Shown: one piece after another, positions 1-9,802 of the stretch | Layout of the letters: every line of letters begins with the position of its first letter | Position numbering within the stretch: position 1 is the stretch's first letter | Assembly (NCBI RefSeq): GCF_018861065.1 | Contig: NZ_JAHKQO010000037.1 | Location: forward strand, 62,001 to 126,000 | Direction: 5' to 3' | DNA length: 64,000 nt | Source: Paraglaciecola arctica | GTDB lineage: Bacteria; Pseudomonadota; Gammaproteobacteria; Enterobacterales; Alteromonadaceae | Position numbers and translations under genes: made by a program | The notes under the pieces: generated by a model | What the model saw: only the letters and a program-made list of their open reading frames with translations | Database searches by the model: none | What the model was told of the DNA's origin: nothing

Positions 1-202
1 CCAATTTGCCATCGAGATTTTCGACTATGGGGGCATCAATCCCCAATTGCATCATGCTGCCGTCATGACCTAAAGGAGTGTCAGGGGCTTGATAATTGGG
101 TGGTACCATATCTTCCCAATATAATTCTAGAGGCTCATTTGCAAATGTAGTTTGAATAAATAAAGCTAATATTAAGCAAGTAGCATGAACAATTTTAATC
201 AT
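1..202 (-). CDS. DUF3299-type exported protein, 5' part only
   Basis: Only the first 67 or so codons are inside the window; the gene continues past its left edge. It starts at an ATG at 202 with a signal peptide (MIKIVHATCLILALF, then a likely cut after TTFA). The mature start reads NEPLELYWEDMVPPNY, which I recognise as the opening of the DUF3299 family, small periplasmic proteins of unknown role. The ATG overlaps the TGA of the upstream MFS gene as ATGA, so the two are probably translationally coupled. The family call is from memory of the LYWEDMVP pattern. Confidence 0.7.
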   Translation of the reverse strand, partial: MIKIVHATCLILALFIQTTFANEPLELYWEDMVPPNYQAPDTPLGHDGSMMQLGIDAPIVENLDGKL

Positions 203-1485
203 GTGTTTTTGTTGGCCTGTATTTGATTTGCTCTAAAAAATGGATTTTTCACTACTTCATTACCTTGACTAGGGGTGTTCGGTATATTCAACGCTAACAA
301 CAAGGAACAAATGGCAAAACCTGCGCCGATATAGAACACTAAACTGGGTGAACTTAACCATACGATACCTAATAACGCTGGGATCACAACTGCTGCAATG
401 TGATTGATAGTGAAACTGACACCAGCAGTGGAGGCAAAGTCTTTTTGGTCGGCGATCTTTTGGAAGTAAGTTTTCACAGCGATGGCCATCGCAAAAAATA
501 GATGATCGATGATATATAAACCGGCAGCAATACGACCATCTGTCACTAACGCATAACTAATAAACACAATAAGTAATCCTAGATATTCAATTGTTAGTGC
601 GCGGCGCTCTCCAATTTTACTAATCCATTTTCCGATTTTAGGTGCAAAAAGTAGATTGATAACATAGTTGATAATAAACAGTAGGCTAATATCACCAACA
701 GAATAGCCGAATTTTTCAACCATCATAAAGGATGCAAATACCATAAATATTTGCCTTCTAGCGCCACTGAAAAAGACTAAGGCGTAATATAACCAATAAC
801 GCCTGCGCAAAAACATATGTTTATGTTGAGCTGTACCATGAGAGAAAGAGTCAAAATTTGCCCACATTAAACAAACAATTATTAGCCCAACTCCCCCAGC
901 CAACATGTACATAGCGTTATACGAAATATCAAACCATTCCATCAATACCCATATTGACGCGTATGCCAACAAAGAAGCGAAGCTCTTAACCGCTAATTGT
1001 ATACCCATAAAATGCGCCGTTTTGTCTTTGTGTATCCACTGTAATGTTAACGATTGATTGATGGTTTCGAAGTAGTGAAATCCAATCGACATAAGCACAG
1101 TAGTGCAATACAACCCTATTTCAAATGGTAACCACCCGGTGATCGCTACACCAATACACATTGCAGCCAGCGCAACTAACGCTAGGGTTTGTTCTTTTAT
1201 AACTAATAATAAAAAGACAGCAGTAAAAGCTAAAAAACCGGGGACTTCTCGCAAGCTCTGCAATATACCAATTTCCGCACCGCTGAATTGAGCTTTTTCC
1301 ACTACAAAATTGTTGAGTAATGCATTCCATACAGAAAATACCAGCGGCATTACGAAGGCCATCGCGAGCAATAGAAATTGTGGATTTTTGCGAATGTCAG
1401 ATAATTGGGGCAAGGAATTAAAATGCAAAATAATGTGACCTAAAGTTTGCTGAGTTTTAATTGTCGCATAATAAATTTTATCCAC
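199..1485 (-). CDS. MFS transporter
   Basis: A 428-residue hydrophobic protein with about 12 predicted membrane segments split into two halves by a charged cytoplasmic loop near the middle (around FSHGTAQHKHMFLRRR), the usual major facilitator layout. The first 35 residues are hydrophilic and poorly conserved-looking; the ATG of MAFVMPLVF (residue 42) is an alternative start, but no strong ribosome site decides it. Substrate cannot be told from the sequence. The gene ends in an ATGA overlap with the DUF3299 gene and lies just after the ppa terminator, so it likely has its own promoter in the short gap at 1486-1496 or is read through from ppa. Confidence 0.8.
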   Translation of the reverse strand: MDKIYYATIKTQQTLGHIILHFNSLPQLSDIRKNPQFLLLAMAFVMPLVFSVWNALLNNFVVEKAQFSGAEIGILQSLREVPGFLAFTAVFLLLVIKEQTLALVALAAMCIGVAITGWLPFEIGLYCTTVLMSIGFHYFETINQSLTLQWIHKDKTAHFMGIQLAVKSFASLLAYASIWVLMEWFDISYNAMYMLAGGVGLIIVCLMWANFDSFSHGTAQHKHMFLRRRYWLYYALVFFSGARRQIFMVFASFMMVEKFGYSVGDISLLFIINYVINLLFAPKIGKWISKIGERRALTIEYLGLLIVFISYALVTDGRIAAGLYIIDHLFFAMAIAVKTYFQKIADQKDFASTAGVSFTINHIAAVVIPALLGIVWLSSPSLVFYIGAGFAICSLLLALNIPNTPSQGNEVVKNPFFRANQIQANKNT

Positions 1486-1491
1486 ACAAAT

Positions 1492-1516
1492 AAAAAAGCC
1501 GACTAAAAAATCGGCT
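1492..1516 (-). terminator. Rho-independent terminator of ppa
   Basis: On the minus strand the arms AGCCGA and TCGGCT (1511-1516 and 1497-1502) enclose an 8-base loop and are followed by a run of T (1492-1496). It lies 28 bases past the ppa stop codon and just before the MFS start. Confidence 0.75.
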
Positions 1517-1543
1517 CAGTAACACTTTTATTTCCGGAGAAAA

Positions 1544-2092
1544 TTAGAATGCTGGTTTTTCTTCGGATGCTTCGTACAACTTAACACTGTTGACTAATTC
1601 AGCTTTTGCTGCGGCTGCGTTTTCCCAACCTTCGATTTTTACCCATTTATTTGGCTCTAGGTCTTTGTAATGTTCAAAGAAATGCTGAATTTGGTGTTTA
1701 GTTAACTCTGGAATTTGATCGATATCAGTAACGCCCCGATAAATTGTTGATAACTTATCAGCTGGTACCGCTAGAATTTTTGCATCTATGCCTGATTCGT
1801 CTGTCATCTTTAATACGCCTACTGGACGACAACGAATAACCGAGCCCGCTAATAATGGGAAAGGAGTTAACACTAATACATCAGCTGGATCACCATCTTC
1901 AGACAAAGTATGTGGAACATAACCATAGTTAGTAGGATAGTGCATACAAGTTGCCATAAAGCGGTCAACAAAGATGGCACCTGAATCTTTGTCTACTTCA
2001 TATTTGACTGGATCAGAGTGGGCAGGGATTTCGATGATTACATTGATTTCTTCTGGTAAATTTTTACCAGCGGGTACAGCGTTAAGGCTCAT
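1544..2092 (-). CDS. ppa: Soluble inorganic pyrophosphatase (family I)
   Basis: Hydrolyses pyrophosphate to two phosphates in the cytoplasm and so pulls biosynthetic reactions forward. The 182-residue length matches family I hexameric bacterial enzymes (E. coli 176). The signature [10 protein letters not shown] places the metal-binding aspartates at residues 66, 68 and 71, and the region [11 protein letters not shown] just before it is also typical. The ATG at 2092 is preceded by a purine-rich stretch. It is divergent from hppA, a membrane pyrophosphatase that uses the same substrate, with about 320 bases between the two start codons. Confidence 0.96.
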   Translation of the reverse strand: MSLNAVPAGKNLPEEINVIIEIPAHSDPVKYEVDKDSGAIFVDRFMATCMHYPTNYGYVPHTLSEDGDPADVLVLTPFPLLAGSVIRCRPVGVLKMTDESGIDAKILAVPADKLSTIYRGVTDIDQIPELTKHQIQHFFEHYKDLEPNKWVKIEGWENAAAAKAELVNSVKLYEASEEKPAF

Positions 2093-2410
2093 AGTATTAC
2101 CTAAAGTGATTGAATTTTAATGGCCAAGATTATAGTGCCTACAGGTACAAGAAGAAACTCATCAAAGTGATTAAAATGCAGTCTAAGTACAATTAATGAT
2201 TAAAACTTGAACTAAAGGTAAACATATCGTTATATTTGTTAATTAAGTGTAAATAAAACAATAAAATAGCCATTTACTCATGAATGATGTAGGCAATGAG
2301 GGATTGGCGTGAAAGTATCGCAAAGTAAAATCGGTTTGGTGGTTTGCTAAGAGCGTTTAACCAAAAACGGCTTGCTTTGTATCATAGCTACATTAACTCT
2401 GGGAACTTTT
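2093..2410. other. Intergenic region between ppa and hppA
   Basis: A 318-base divergent promoter region with no open frame worth calling. It is AT-rich, with a short imperfect hairpin near 2279-2301 (CTCAT ... ATGAG). Promoters for both pyrophosphatases must lie here, but I cannot place convincing -35/-10 pairs. A TTG at 2372 is in frame with hppA but lacks a ribosome site. Confidence 0.5.
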
Positions 2411-4405
2411 ATGACTGAATTATTCTACATGCCACCCGTTCTAGGAATTGCTGGTTTAATCTGTGCCTTTATTATTTATCTGATGATTAAAAAATCACCG
2501 GTCTCAGATCCTGCTATATCTAAAATAGGTGATGCTATTCATTCCGGTGCCATGGTGTTTATGCATCGCGAGTATAAAATGTTATTTCTTTTTGCCCTAG
2601 TGGTGGGTATTGCTTTGTATTTTTCTTTAGGGCAATACACCACTATCGCTTTTGTTGCGGGCGCGGTGTGTTCTGCCTTTGCAGGTTATATGGGCATGTT
2701 TACTGCGACTAAAGCGAATGTGCGTACCACTCAGGCAGCTCATGATAAAGGGCCAGCGGCAGCGCTTACAATTGCTTTTATGGGTGGCTCTGTCATGGGG
2801 TTGTGTGTTGCCGCTATGGGGCTTTTAGGTTTAGGTTCACTTTATTGGTTTTTCGGTGGTGACCCAAGCACTGCCCACGTGATCCATGGGTTTGGAATGG
2901 GAGCCTCTATAGTCGCGTTGTTTTCTCGCGTAGGTGGAGGAATTTTCACTAAAAGCGCTGATGTGGGGGCTGACTTAGTGGGTAAAATTGAAGCCGGTGT
3001 TCCTGAAGACGACCCGCGAAACCCTGGTGTTATTGCAGATAATGTAGGGGATAATGTGGGTGATGTTGCTGGCATGGGGTCGGATATATTTGAATCATAT
3101 TGTGGTTCTATGATTGCCACAATAGCTATTGCTTCTACTATGGCTTTAGGTGTTTTAGGTAGCAGAGAGTCCTTAATGTTTTTGCCTTTAGTTTTGGCGT
3201 CTACTGGTTTGTTATGTTCAGTTGCAGGCATTGTTTTAGTTAAATTTTTATCCGCTAGTAAACCAGAAGTGGCTTTGCGCGCTGGTACTATGTCAGCGGC
3301 GGTCATATTTATTATTGCGGCGTACTTTGTGGTTGCTGAGCTGGGAGTGAATGACCATGTATGGTGGGCAGTCGTTGCTGGCGCGGTTGGTGGTATTATT
3401 ATTGGTCTCGTAACTGAATACTACACCGCATCCACACCGGTACGTAAAATAGCTGAAGCCGGCGAAACCGGCTCGGCTACGGTAATGATTACGGGGTTGG
3501 CTGTCGGTATGCAATCAGTGGTGATTCCCGTACTAACTATCTGTGCGATTATTTTTGCGTCAACTCAATTAGCGGGTTTATACGGTGTGGGTATTGCTGC
3601 AGTTGGTATGTTAGCGACTGTAGGTATCACTATGGCTATCGATGCTTATGGTCCAGTGGCTGACAACGCGGGCGGAATAGCTGAAATGGCAGGGTTAGGA
3701 AAGGAAACTCGCGATATTACCGATTCGTTAGATGAATTGGGTAATACCACTGCAGCTATTGGTAAAGGTTTCGCTATTGGCGCAGCGGCCCTCGCTGCGC
3801 TTGCTATTATTGCGGCTTTTATAGAAACCTTGGTGAATAAATACCCTGATTTTACCCTTAATTTGGGTAACCCCATGGTATTGATAGGTCTCTTTATTGG
3901 CGGATTATTACCCTTTCTAATCGCCTCAATCACAATGACTGCGGTTGGGGATGCAGCATTTGAAATGATCCATGAGATTCGTCGCCAGTTCAGAGAAATC
4001 GACGGTTTGATGGAAGGTACAGCCGAGCCTGATAATGCACGTTGTGTTGATATTGCTACGCAAGCAGCGTTGAAAAAAATGATATTGCCGGGGGTAATAG
4101 CAGTCGGCGTGCCTCCACTGGTTGGATTTGGCTTAGGTGCTTATGCGTTAGGCGGAATGTTAGGTGGTGCACTATTAGGTTGTGTGTTACTTGCGTTAAT
4201 GATGGCCAATGCTGGTGGTGCTTGGGACAATGCTAAAAAGTATGTGGAAAAAGGTAACCTAGGTGGTAAAGGTTCTGATACTCATGCCGCAGTAGTAGTG
4301 GGAGATACTGTGGGCGACCCATTTAAAGATACATCAGGCCCATCGATGAATATCCTTATTAATGTAATGGCTATAGTGAGTTTGGTCATCGCCCCGTTAT
4401 TATAA
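2411..4405 (+). CDS. hppA: Membrane-bound pyrophosphatase, K+-dependent ion pump
   Basis: Couples pyrophosphate hydrolysis to pumping of H+ or Na+ across the inner membrane. About 664 residues with some 16 membrane segments. Substrate-binding motifs are clear: [50 protein letters not shown] and [12 protein letters not shown]. The alanine after GNTT in [10 protein letters not shown] is the residue linked to potassium dependence in this family; potassium-independent enzymes carry lysine there. Whether it pumps Na+ or H+ is not decided here. I prefer the ATG at 2411, which has GGGA six bases upstream, over an in-frame TTG at 2372. A strong hairpin terminator follows. Confidence 0.95.
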   Translation: MTELFYMPPVLGIAGLICAFIIYLMIKKSPVSDPAISKIGDAIHSGAMVFMHREYKMLFLFALVVGIALYFSLGQYTTIAFVAGAVCSAFAGYMGMFTATKANVRTTQAAHDKGPAAALTIAFMGGSVMGLCVAAMGLLGLGSLYWFFGGDPSTAHVIHGFGMGASIVALFSRVGGGIFTKSADVGADLVGKIEAGVPEDDPRNPGVIADNVGDNVGDVAGMGSDIFESYCGSMIATIAIASTMALGVLGSRESLMFLPLVLASTGLLCSVAGIVLVKFLSASKPEVALRAGTMSAAVIFIIAAYFVVAELGVNDHVWWAVVAGAVGGIIIGLVTEYYTASTPVRKIAEAGETGSATVMITGLAVGMQSVVIPVLTICAIIFASTQLAGLYGVGIAAVGMLATVGITMAIDAYGPVADNAGGIAEMAGLGKETRDITDSLDELGNTTAAIGKGFAIGAAALAALAIIAAFIETLVNKYPDFTLNLGNPMVLIGLFIGGLLPFLIASITMTAVGDAAFEMIHEIRRQFREIDGLMEGTAEPDNARCVDIATQAALKKMILPGVIAVGVPPLVGFGLGAYALGGMLGGALLGCVLLALMMANAGGAWDNAKKYVEKGNLGGKGSDTHAAVVVGDTVGDPFKDTSGPSMNILINVMAIVSLVIAPLL

Positions 4406-4421
4406 TAAAAATAATAACCGG

Positions 4422-4457
4422 AAACGTAAAACGCCTCATCTGAGGCGTTTTACGTTT
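4422..4457. terminator. Bidirectional terminator between hppA and fbp
   Basis: A perfect 17-base inverted repeat, AAACGTAAAACGCCTCA at 4422-4438 and its complement at 4441-4457, with the TC between arms. It sits between two convergent genes. GC-rich centre with A-rich left and T-rich right flanks allows function in both directions. Confidence 0.85.
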
Positions 4458-4475
4458 ATTTATGATTATTAAAGT

Positions 4476-5444
4476 TTATTTGTTGTAGCTTAAACATGCC
4501 TCAACTTCATCCTTTGAGCCAATTAAAACAGGGACACGTTGATGAATTTCAGTCGGCATGACTTCCATGATTCGCCCTGAACCGGTCTCAGCTAAACCTC
4601 CAGCTTGCTCCACGAGGAAGGCCATAGGATTGGCTTCATATAACAAACGTAATTTACCCGCTTTACTGGGATCACGCTTGTCGTAGGGATACATAAAAAT
4701 GCCACCTCGGCATAAAACTCTGTGGATATCTCCTACCATTGCAGCGACCCAACGCATGTTGTAGTCCTTCTCTCTAGGACCTTCAGTTCCAGCTAACAAA
4801 TCGCTAACATAGTCTTGAATTGGTCCTTCCCAATGACGTTGATTGGATGCGTTAATTGAGAACTCTGATGTTTGCTCTGGCACTTTGACGTTAGGAGTCG
4901 TTAATAAGAAGCCGCCATGGGTTTTATCTAAGGTATATAGGTGTGTACCTCGACCTGTAGTTAAAGCGAGCATTGCTGATGGGCCGTATAATACGTAACC
5001 AGCTGCAACTATTTGTGTACCTGGTTGTAAAAAGGCTGATGGGTCATCAGGATCCATCCATTGCGGGGCATGGGTAATTGAAAAAATCGTACCGATAAGG
5101 CTATTAATATCGGTGTTGGATGAACCATCAAGGGGATCAAAGCTAACTAAGTAATTACCATTTGGATTGCAGGGTACGACTTCGTCTTCTTCTTCAGAAG
5201 AGATAGCTTTAACGTAACCAGACTCACTAAGAATATCTTTGAGAATTTGATTAGAAATAATATCTAACTTCTTTTGGGTTTCACCTTGAACATTTTCACT
5301 GAGTGTTGATCCTAATACACCAGCCAATGCCCCTTGACTGACCCTAAATGAAATTTCTTTGCAGCCTGCTAATAATGTTCTTAGTAGCAGTATTAGCTCC
5401 ATAGGAGCGCCATCTTCTTGAAGTTGCGAGTTAAGTCTTTTCAT
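4476..5444 (-). CDS. fbp: Class I fructose-1,6-bisphosphatase
   Basis: Removes the 1-phosphate from fructose 1,6-bisphosphate, the committed step of gluconeogenesis. Length of 322 residues is close to the usual 330. The metal and substrate motif [13 protein letters not shown] lies near residue 120, preceded by the acidic [10 protein letters not shown], and the sugar-phosphate region [20 protein letters not shown] is intact. The start ATG at 5444 gives the expected N terminus. The upstream region shared with mpl holds a near-perfect palindrome (5602-5626) that could control this gene. Confidence 0.95.
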   Translation of the reverse strand: MKRLNSQLQEDGAPMELILLLRTLLAGCKEISFRVSQGALAGVLGSTLSENVQGETQKKLDIISNQILKDILSESGYVKAISSEEEDEVVPCNPNGNYLVSFDPLDGSSNTDINSLIGTIFSITHAPQWMDPDDPSAFLQPGTQIVAAGYVLYGPSAMLALTTGRGTHLYTLDKTHGGFLLTTPNVKVPEQTSEFSINASNQRHWEGPIQDYVSDLLAGTEGPREKDYNMRWVAAMVGDIHRVLCRGGIFMYPYDKRDPSKAGKLRLLYEANPMAFLVEQAGGLAETGSGRIMEVMPTEIHQRVPVLIGSKDEVEACLSYNK

Positions 5445-5601
5445 TACGTGTAAATACCTTTTAGTTGTAGGGTGATGCAGCTAGATTGTTATTATTGTTA
5501 ATACTGCTTCAATAATTATACCCACAAAAACCTATAAACTCAGTAACCTAAACGTATTCTTTATAACCAATACCGATACGTCACCAAAACCTAGCTGCAG
5601 C

Positions 5602-5626
5602 AACAATGTAAAATTTTTACATTGTT
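5602..5626. promoter_or_regulatory. 12-bp inverted repeat, HexR-like operator candidate
   Basis: AACAATGTAAAA and its exact complement TTTTACATTGTT flank a single T at 5614. The core TGTAAAATTTTTACA (5607-5621) fits the pattern TGTAA-N5-TTACA, resembling the HexR site consensus as I remember it from Shewanella-type regulon work. It lies in the fbp/mpl divergent region, about 160 bases upstream of fbp and 65 upstream of mpl. The symmetry is seen; the regulator is inferred. Confidence 0.5.
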
Positions 5627-5688
5627 AATTGGGTTACGGATATTTGTTCTGGTAATCTACTCCCCTTAGACTTTTTAAATGGCAATCT

Positions 5689-7038
5689 ATGCATCTACAT
5701 ATTTTAGGTATCTGTGGCACTTTTATGGGGGGAATTGCCGCTATTGCAAAAGAGTTAGGGCACAAAGTGACGGGTTCTGACGCTAATGTCTATCCGCCTA
5801 TGAGCACACAGTTAGAGTCTTTAGGTATTGAGTTATTTGAAGGTTACGACACAAAACAATTTAAAAATGAACCGGATATAGTGGTAATAGGTAACGCGCT
5901 GTCTCGGGGTAATGAGGCCGTGGAGTATGTCTTAGAAAGAAACTTGCCTTACACCAGTGGCCCACAGTGGTTGCTAGAAAACGTACTCAAAGACCGTTGG
6001 GTAATAGCCGTTTCTGGTACCCATGGAAAAACCAGTACCTCTAGTATGGTGGCTTGGATATTAGAATACGCAGGGCTCAAACCTGGGTTCTTAATTGGTG
6101 GTATTCCACAAAACTTTGATGTTTCGGCGCGTTTGGGCGAAACCCCATTTTTTGTGATTGAAGCGGATGAATACGACAGTGCGTTTTTTGATAAACGTTC
6201 CAAATTTGTTCACTATCGCCCCCGTACATTAGTCATGAATAACCTTGAATTCGATCATGCAGATATTTTTTCAGACTTAGGTGATATCCAAAAGCAATTT
6301 AACCATTTGTTACGAATGGTACCCAATAACGGACTGGTCCTTTTACCGAAATCAGATAATAACTTACGTAAAGTGTTAGATATGGGATGTTGGACTCCAG
6401 TGCAATATACTGGCGGTGATTGGCAGGTACAAAATAATAATCCCGAATGCAGTGAATTTGATGTGTTGTTTAAAGGGCAAGATCAAGGAAAAGTGCATTG
6501 GGATTTAATGGGCGAACATAATCTCAATAACGGCTTGATGGCCATTGCCGCTGCTAAACATTGCGGTGTTAAAAGTGAACTGGCAGTCGCGGCTTTAGGT
6601 CAATTTGTCAATGTAAAACGCCGTATGGAAGTTAAAGCTAAGGTCAATGACATTACAATATATGATGACTTTGCCCATCATCCTACTGCCATTGCTTTCA
6701 CTATCGACGGACTAAGGTCAAAAGTGGGAGACGGGCGTATTTTAGCTGTTTTGGAACCTCGCTCGAACACCATGAAAATGGGGATTCACAAAGATACACT
6801 TGCTGGGTCATGGTCAAAAGCTAATCAGGTGTTTATTCTTGAGCCTGCTAATTTAAGCTGGTCGATGGATGCTCTGCTGGCGCAGAGTGACGTCACCGCA
6901 ATGTTATATAAAGACTTGCAACTGTTGGTCAAATCTATTGTTTCTTATGCTAAACCCGGAGATCACATTCTGGTAATGAGTAATGGTAGTTTTGGTGGTA
7001 TCCATGATTTGTTAAAAGAACAATTAGCAACAATATAA
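5689..7038 (+). CDS. mpl: UDP-MurNAc:L-Ala-gamma-D-Glu-meso-Dap ligase
   Basis: Cytoplasmic murein-recycling enzyme that joins the recovered tripeptide to UDP-N-acetylmuramate. The 449 residues match the family. It starts MHLHILGICGTFMGG, the Mpl version of the Mur ligase nucleotide loop, has the ATP-binding P-loop GTHGKTS at residues 110-116 and ends with the third Mur domain carrying DDFAHHPTAI. It is the first gene of a tight plus-strand group with a nuclease (23-base gap), a phosphatase and a TIM-barrel protein. A possible extended -10 (TGGTAATCT near 5650) lies upstream. Confidence 0.95.
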   Translation: MHLHILGICGTFMGGIAAIAKELGHKVTGSDANVYPPMSTQLESLGIELFEGYDTKQFKNEPDIVVIGNALSRGNEAVEYVLERNLPYTSGPQWLLENVLKDRWVIAVSGTHGKTSTSSMVAWILEYAGLKPGFLIGGIPQNFDVSARLGETPFFVIEADEYDSAFFDKRSKFVHYRPRTLVMNNLEFDHADIFSDLGDIQKQFNHLLRMVPNNGLVLLPKSDNNLRKVLDMGCWTPVQYTGGDWQVQNNNPECSEFDVLFKGQDQGKVHWDLMGEHNLNNGLMAIAAAKHCGVKSELAVAALGQFVNVKRRMEVKAKVNDITIYDDFAHHPTAIAFTIDGLRSKVGDGRILAVLEPRSNTMKMGIHKDTLAGSWSKANQVFILEPANLSWSMDALLAQSDVTAMLYKDLQLLVKSIVSYAKPGDHILVMSNGSFGGIHDLLKEQLATI

Positions 7039-7061
7039 TTAATAAATACAAGAGCGTTAGC

Positions 7062-7838
7062 ATGAAGTTTAAAAAATTAGTAATAGGTACCATTGCCGCG
7101 GCGATGAGTTTTCAAGCGTTAAGTTGGGGCCAAGTTGGTCATAGGGTAACCGGCGCAATAGCAGAGCAATATTTAACACCACAAGCACAACTAGCGATTA
7201 AGCAGTTGTTAGTGAATGAAGATCTAGCAGAAGCTTCGACTTATGCTGACGAAATGCGTGCTGACCCTAGTGAATTTTGGCAAAAAACAGCCAGCCCTTG
7301 GCACTATGTAGACGTGTATGATGGGAAAAAGTATTCAGATGTTGCCCCTCCGCCTGAAGGTAATGCGGTAACCGCATTGGAATTGTTTACAAAGCAACTA
7401 AAAAGTAAACAAACTAGCCTCGCAAAAAAACAGCTCGCCTTGAGGTTTATCGTGCATATTATTGGGGATTTACACCAACCTTTTCACGCAGGAAACGGAC
7501 TCGATAGAGGCGGCAATGATGTAAAATTGAAATTCTTTTGGGAAGAGTCTAATTTACATCGAGTCTGGGATTCAGGTTTAATTGATAGGCAACAATTGTC
7601 TTATACAGAATGGTCGAACATATTGAGCCGTAAAATTACAAAAAAACAAGCGCAAAATTGGAAGGAACTGGATCCTAAGGTGTGGGTAGCTGAAAGTGCC
7701 AAGTTACGAGCTAATCTTTATCCAGACCAAGACGAGTTGTCTTGGGATTATCAATTTCAAAATTTGCCTATTGTGAAGCAACGCTTACAAATGGCCGGCG
7801 TTCGAATCGCAGCCTATCTCAATTCTGTGTTTGAATAA
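7062..7838 (+). CDS. Secreted S1/P1-type zinc nuclease
   Basis: A 258-residue single-strand nuclease/3'-nucleotidase of the S1/P1 family. A signal peptide (residues 1-21) ends directly before tryptophan 22, which in this family becomes the N-terminal zinc ligand after cleavage. Further ligands fit the P1 pattern: H27, D63, H81, H132, D136, H142, H166 and D170. It would act in the periplasm or outside the cell on nucleic acid or nucleotides. It lies 23 bases after mpl and 17 before the PhoD-like gene, so the three are probably cotranscribed and may share a nutrient or phosphate scavenging role. Confidence 0.92.
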   Translation: MKFKKLVIGTIAAAMSFQALSWGQVGHRVTGAIAEQYLTPQAQLAIKQLLVNEDLAEASTYADEMRADPSEFWQKTASPWHYVDVYDGKKYSDVAPPPEGNAVTALELFTKQLKSKQTSLAKKQLALRFIVHIIGDLHQPFHAGNGLDRGGNDVKLKFFWEESNLHRVWDSGLIDRQQLSYTEWSNILSRKITKKQAQNWKELDPKVWVAESAKLRANLYPDQDELSWDYQFQNLPIVKQRLQMAGVRIAAYLNSVFE

Positions 7839-7855
7839 CCACGCGTTCAAGTATT

Positions 7856-9763
7856 TTGTCTAAAATTACCGCTGCGTTATTGCCAAAAATACTCGCCGGC
7901 CCTATTGTTCGGCGAGCTAATGCTAATCAAGTTTGTTTTTGGCTGATAACTAGTCAAGCATTCGATTTTTCAGTGACCTTGTTCAATCACAAAGAGCAAA
8001 GAACTTGGTTTGATGCTCGGCTAAATGCGCAACAGTTGAGTCAAGTGCAAGTGGGTACTCACGCTTTTGTGAATTTAATCACCCTCGAACCGAATACTGA
8101 AATTCCATGTGGCAGTAGAGTAAGTTATGACATCAGCTTACAAGATCAGTATGGAGCCAGTAGTTTTTTATGCGAGTTGCTGCCCTCTTTGCTTTACTCA
8201 GGTGAGGCGTATCCTAGCTTTTTGGTCCGCAGACAAATCGGGCATATGTTGCATGGCTCTTGTCGTAAACCTCATCATGAAAGTGGAGATGGTTTAGTCA
8301 TTGTCGACCAACAAATAGAAAAAGGTGTCACCGGACAAAGTGAGTTGCCAGACTTATTAATGATGTCCGGAGATCAGGTTTATACCGATGACGTTGCGGG
8401 GCCAACACTACTTGTTATTGAGCAAACAATAGACCTTTTGGGGCTTTTTCACGAAGAGCTTGAAGGTGCAACGATTAAAAACAGCCAAGAGTTATTTAAA
8501 CACCCCAATTGTTTTTATCAACGGCCAGAACTATTACCTGACGACCCTAGTACTGAGAATACTTATAGCCAGTTTTTTGCTGCCAAACGCAAACCTATTT
8601 TTACTTCGGTCAATGCGAGTAACCACTTAATTTCTTTTGCTGAAGTTATGGCTATGTATATTCTTACTTGGTCCCCAGAAATGTGGCAATTGACAAAGAT
8701 CAGTGACACATCAATCCCTGAACCCTTTAAACAAAAGTTTAGAGAAGAACAAGCCATAATCGAACACTTCGTTGCTGGATTAGATAAAGTCAGACGTGCC
8801 TTGGCTCATGTGCGGGTATATATGATTTTTGATGACCATGATATTACCGATGATTGGAATTTAACCCGAGGCTGGGAAGAGGCGGTATACGGTAATTTAT
8901 TTGCGAAACGTATAGTCGGCAACGCGCTATTAGGGTATTGGTTGTGTCAAGGATGGGGCAATGATCCTACAAAACTGCAGCCCTTATTTGAGTCTTGTAG
9001 AGAATATTTTACTGAAAGTGGCATCCAACATCATGACAAACTTGTGCACATCATGCTTGAATGGGAACAATGGCATTATTGCTTGCAAACCTCTCCGAAA
9101 TTGGTGGTATTAGATACACGCACTCAACGTTGGCGTTCAGAGTCTAGTTTAAGCAAACCATCTGGACTGATGGATTGGGAAGCCCTTTGCGAATTACAGC
9201 AGGAACTAATTGGTCAAGAATCTGTGATTATGGTATCTGCAGCACCAATTTTTGGTGTGAAACTCATTGAAACTATACAGCGTATTTTTACCTTTTTTGG
9301 CAAGGCACTAACTGTTGACGCTGAAAACTGGATGGCTCACAAAGGCACCGCTAGTGTGATGCTAAATATTTTTCGTAATCGCAAAACACCTCCTAATTTT
9401 GTGATTCTGTCGGGTGATGTGCATTATTCTTTTGTGTATGACGTAACCTTAAGATTCAGAAATAACAGTCCCAATATTACGCAAATCACCAGTAGCGGAA
9501 TCAAAAATGAATTCCCGGATAAGTTGCTAAAGTGGTTCGACAAACTTAACCGTATTTTATACAGCAAATATTCGCCTCTTAATTGGTTTACACAGAGGCG
9601 TAATATGTTGGTTAGGCATCGCAAACCCAATGGCCATAAATTAACGACACTATCAAATGGCGCCGGTATAGGTTTACTTAAAATGGATCAAGCCTGCAGT
9701 AAAGTTGAGGCTCAGCAGCTTTGTGCTTCAGGTGAGGTAGTCACTTTTACTAAGCAAGAGTAG
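7856..9763 (+). CDS. PhoD-like metallophosphatase
   Basis: A 635-residue protein with the metal motifs of the PhoD-like phosphatase/phosphodiesterase family: MSGDQVYTDDVAG near residue 170, MIFDDHDITDDWN near 323, and LSGDVHYSFVYDV near 525. No signal peptide or Tat motif is visible, unlike classical exported PhoD, so a cytoplasmic location is possible. The start is TTG at 7856, 17 bases after the nuclease stop; no ATG is available for a long distance, so TTG is chosen with moderate confidence. Substrate is unknown. Confidence 0.85.
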   Translation: MSKITAALLPKILAGPIVRRANANQVCFWLITSQAFDFSVTLFNHKEQRTWFDARLNAQQLSQVQVGTHAFVNLITLEPNTEIPCGSRVSYDISLQDQYGASSFLCELLPSLLYSGEAYPSFLVRRQIGHMLHGSCRKPHHESGDGLVIVDQQIEKGVTGQSELPDLLMMSGDQVYTDDVAGPTLLVIEQTIDLLGLFHEELEGATIKNSQELFKHPNCFYQRPELLPDDPSTENTYSQFFAAKRKPIFTSVNASNHLISFAEVMAMYILTWSPEMWQLTKISDTSIPEPFKQKFREEQAIIEHFVAGLDKVRRALAHVRVYMIFDDHDITDDWNLTRGWEEAVYGNLFAKRIVGNALLGYWLCQGWGNDPTKLQPLFESCREYFTESGIQHHDKLVHIMLEWEQWHYCLQTSPKLVVLDTRTQRWRSESSLSKPSGLMDWEALCELQQELIGQESVIMVSAAPIFGVKLIETIQRIFTFFGKALTVDAENWMAHKGTASVMLNIFRNRKTPPNFVILSGDVHYSFVYDVTLRFRNNSPNITQITSSGIKNEFPDKLLKWFDKLNRILYSKYSPLNWFTQRRNMLVRHRKPNGHKLTTLSNGAGIGLLKMDQACSKVEAQQLCASGEVVTFTKQE

Positions 9764-9802
9764 GCTTATTACCTAGTTCTATTCGAAATTAAAGGGCAGT
9801 TG

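Noticed and set aside
2372-2410. TTG-initiated N-terminal extension of hppA
   Set aside because: No ribosome site; GGGA fits the ATG at 2411, and the extension has no counterpart I know in the family.
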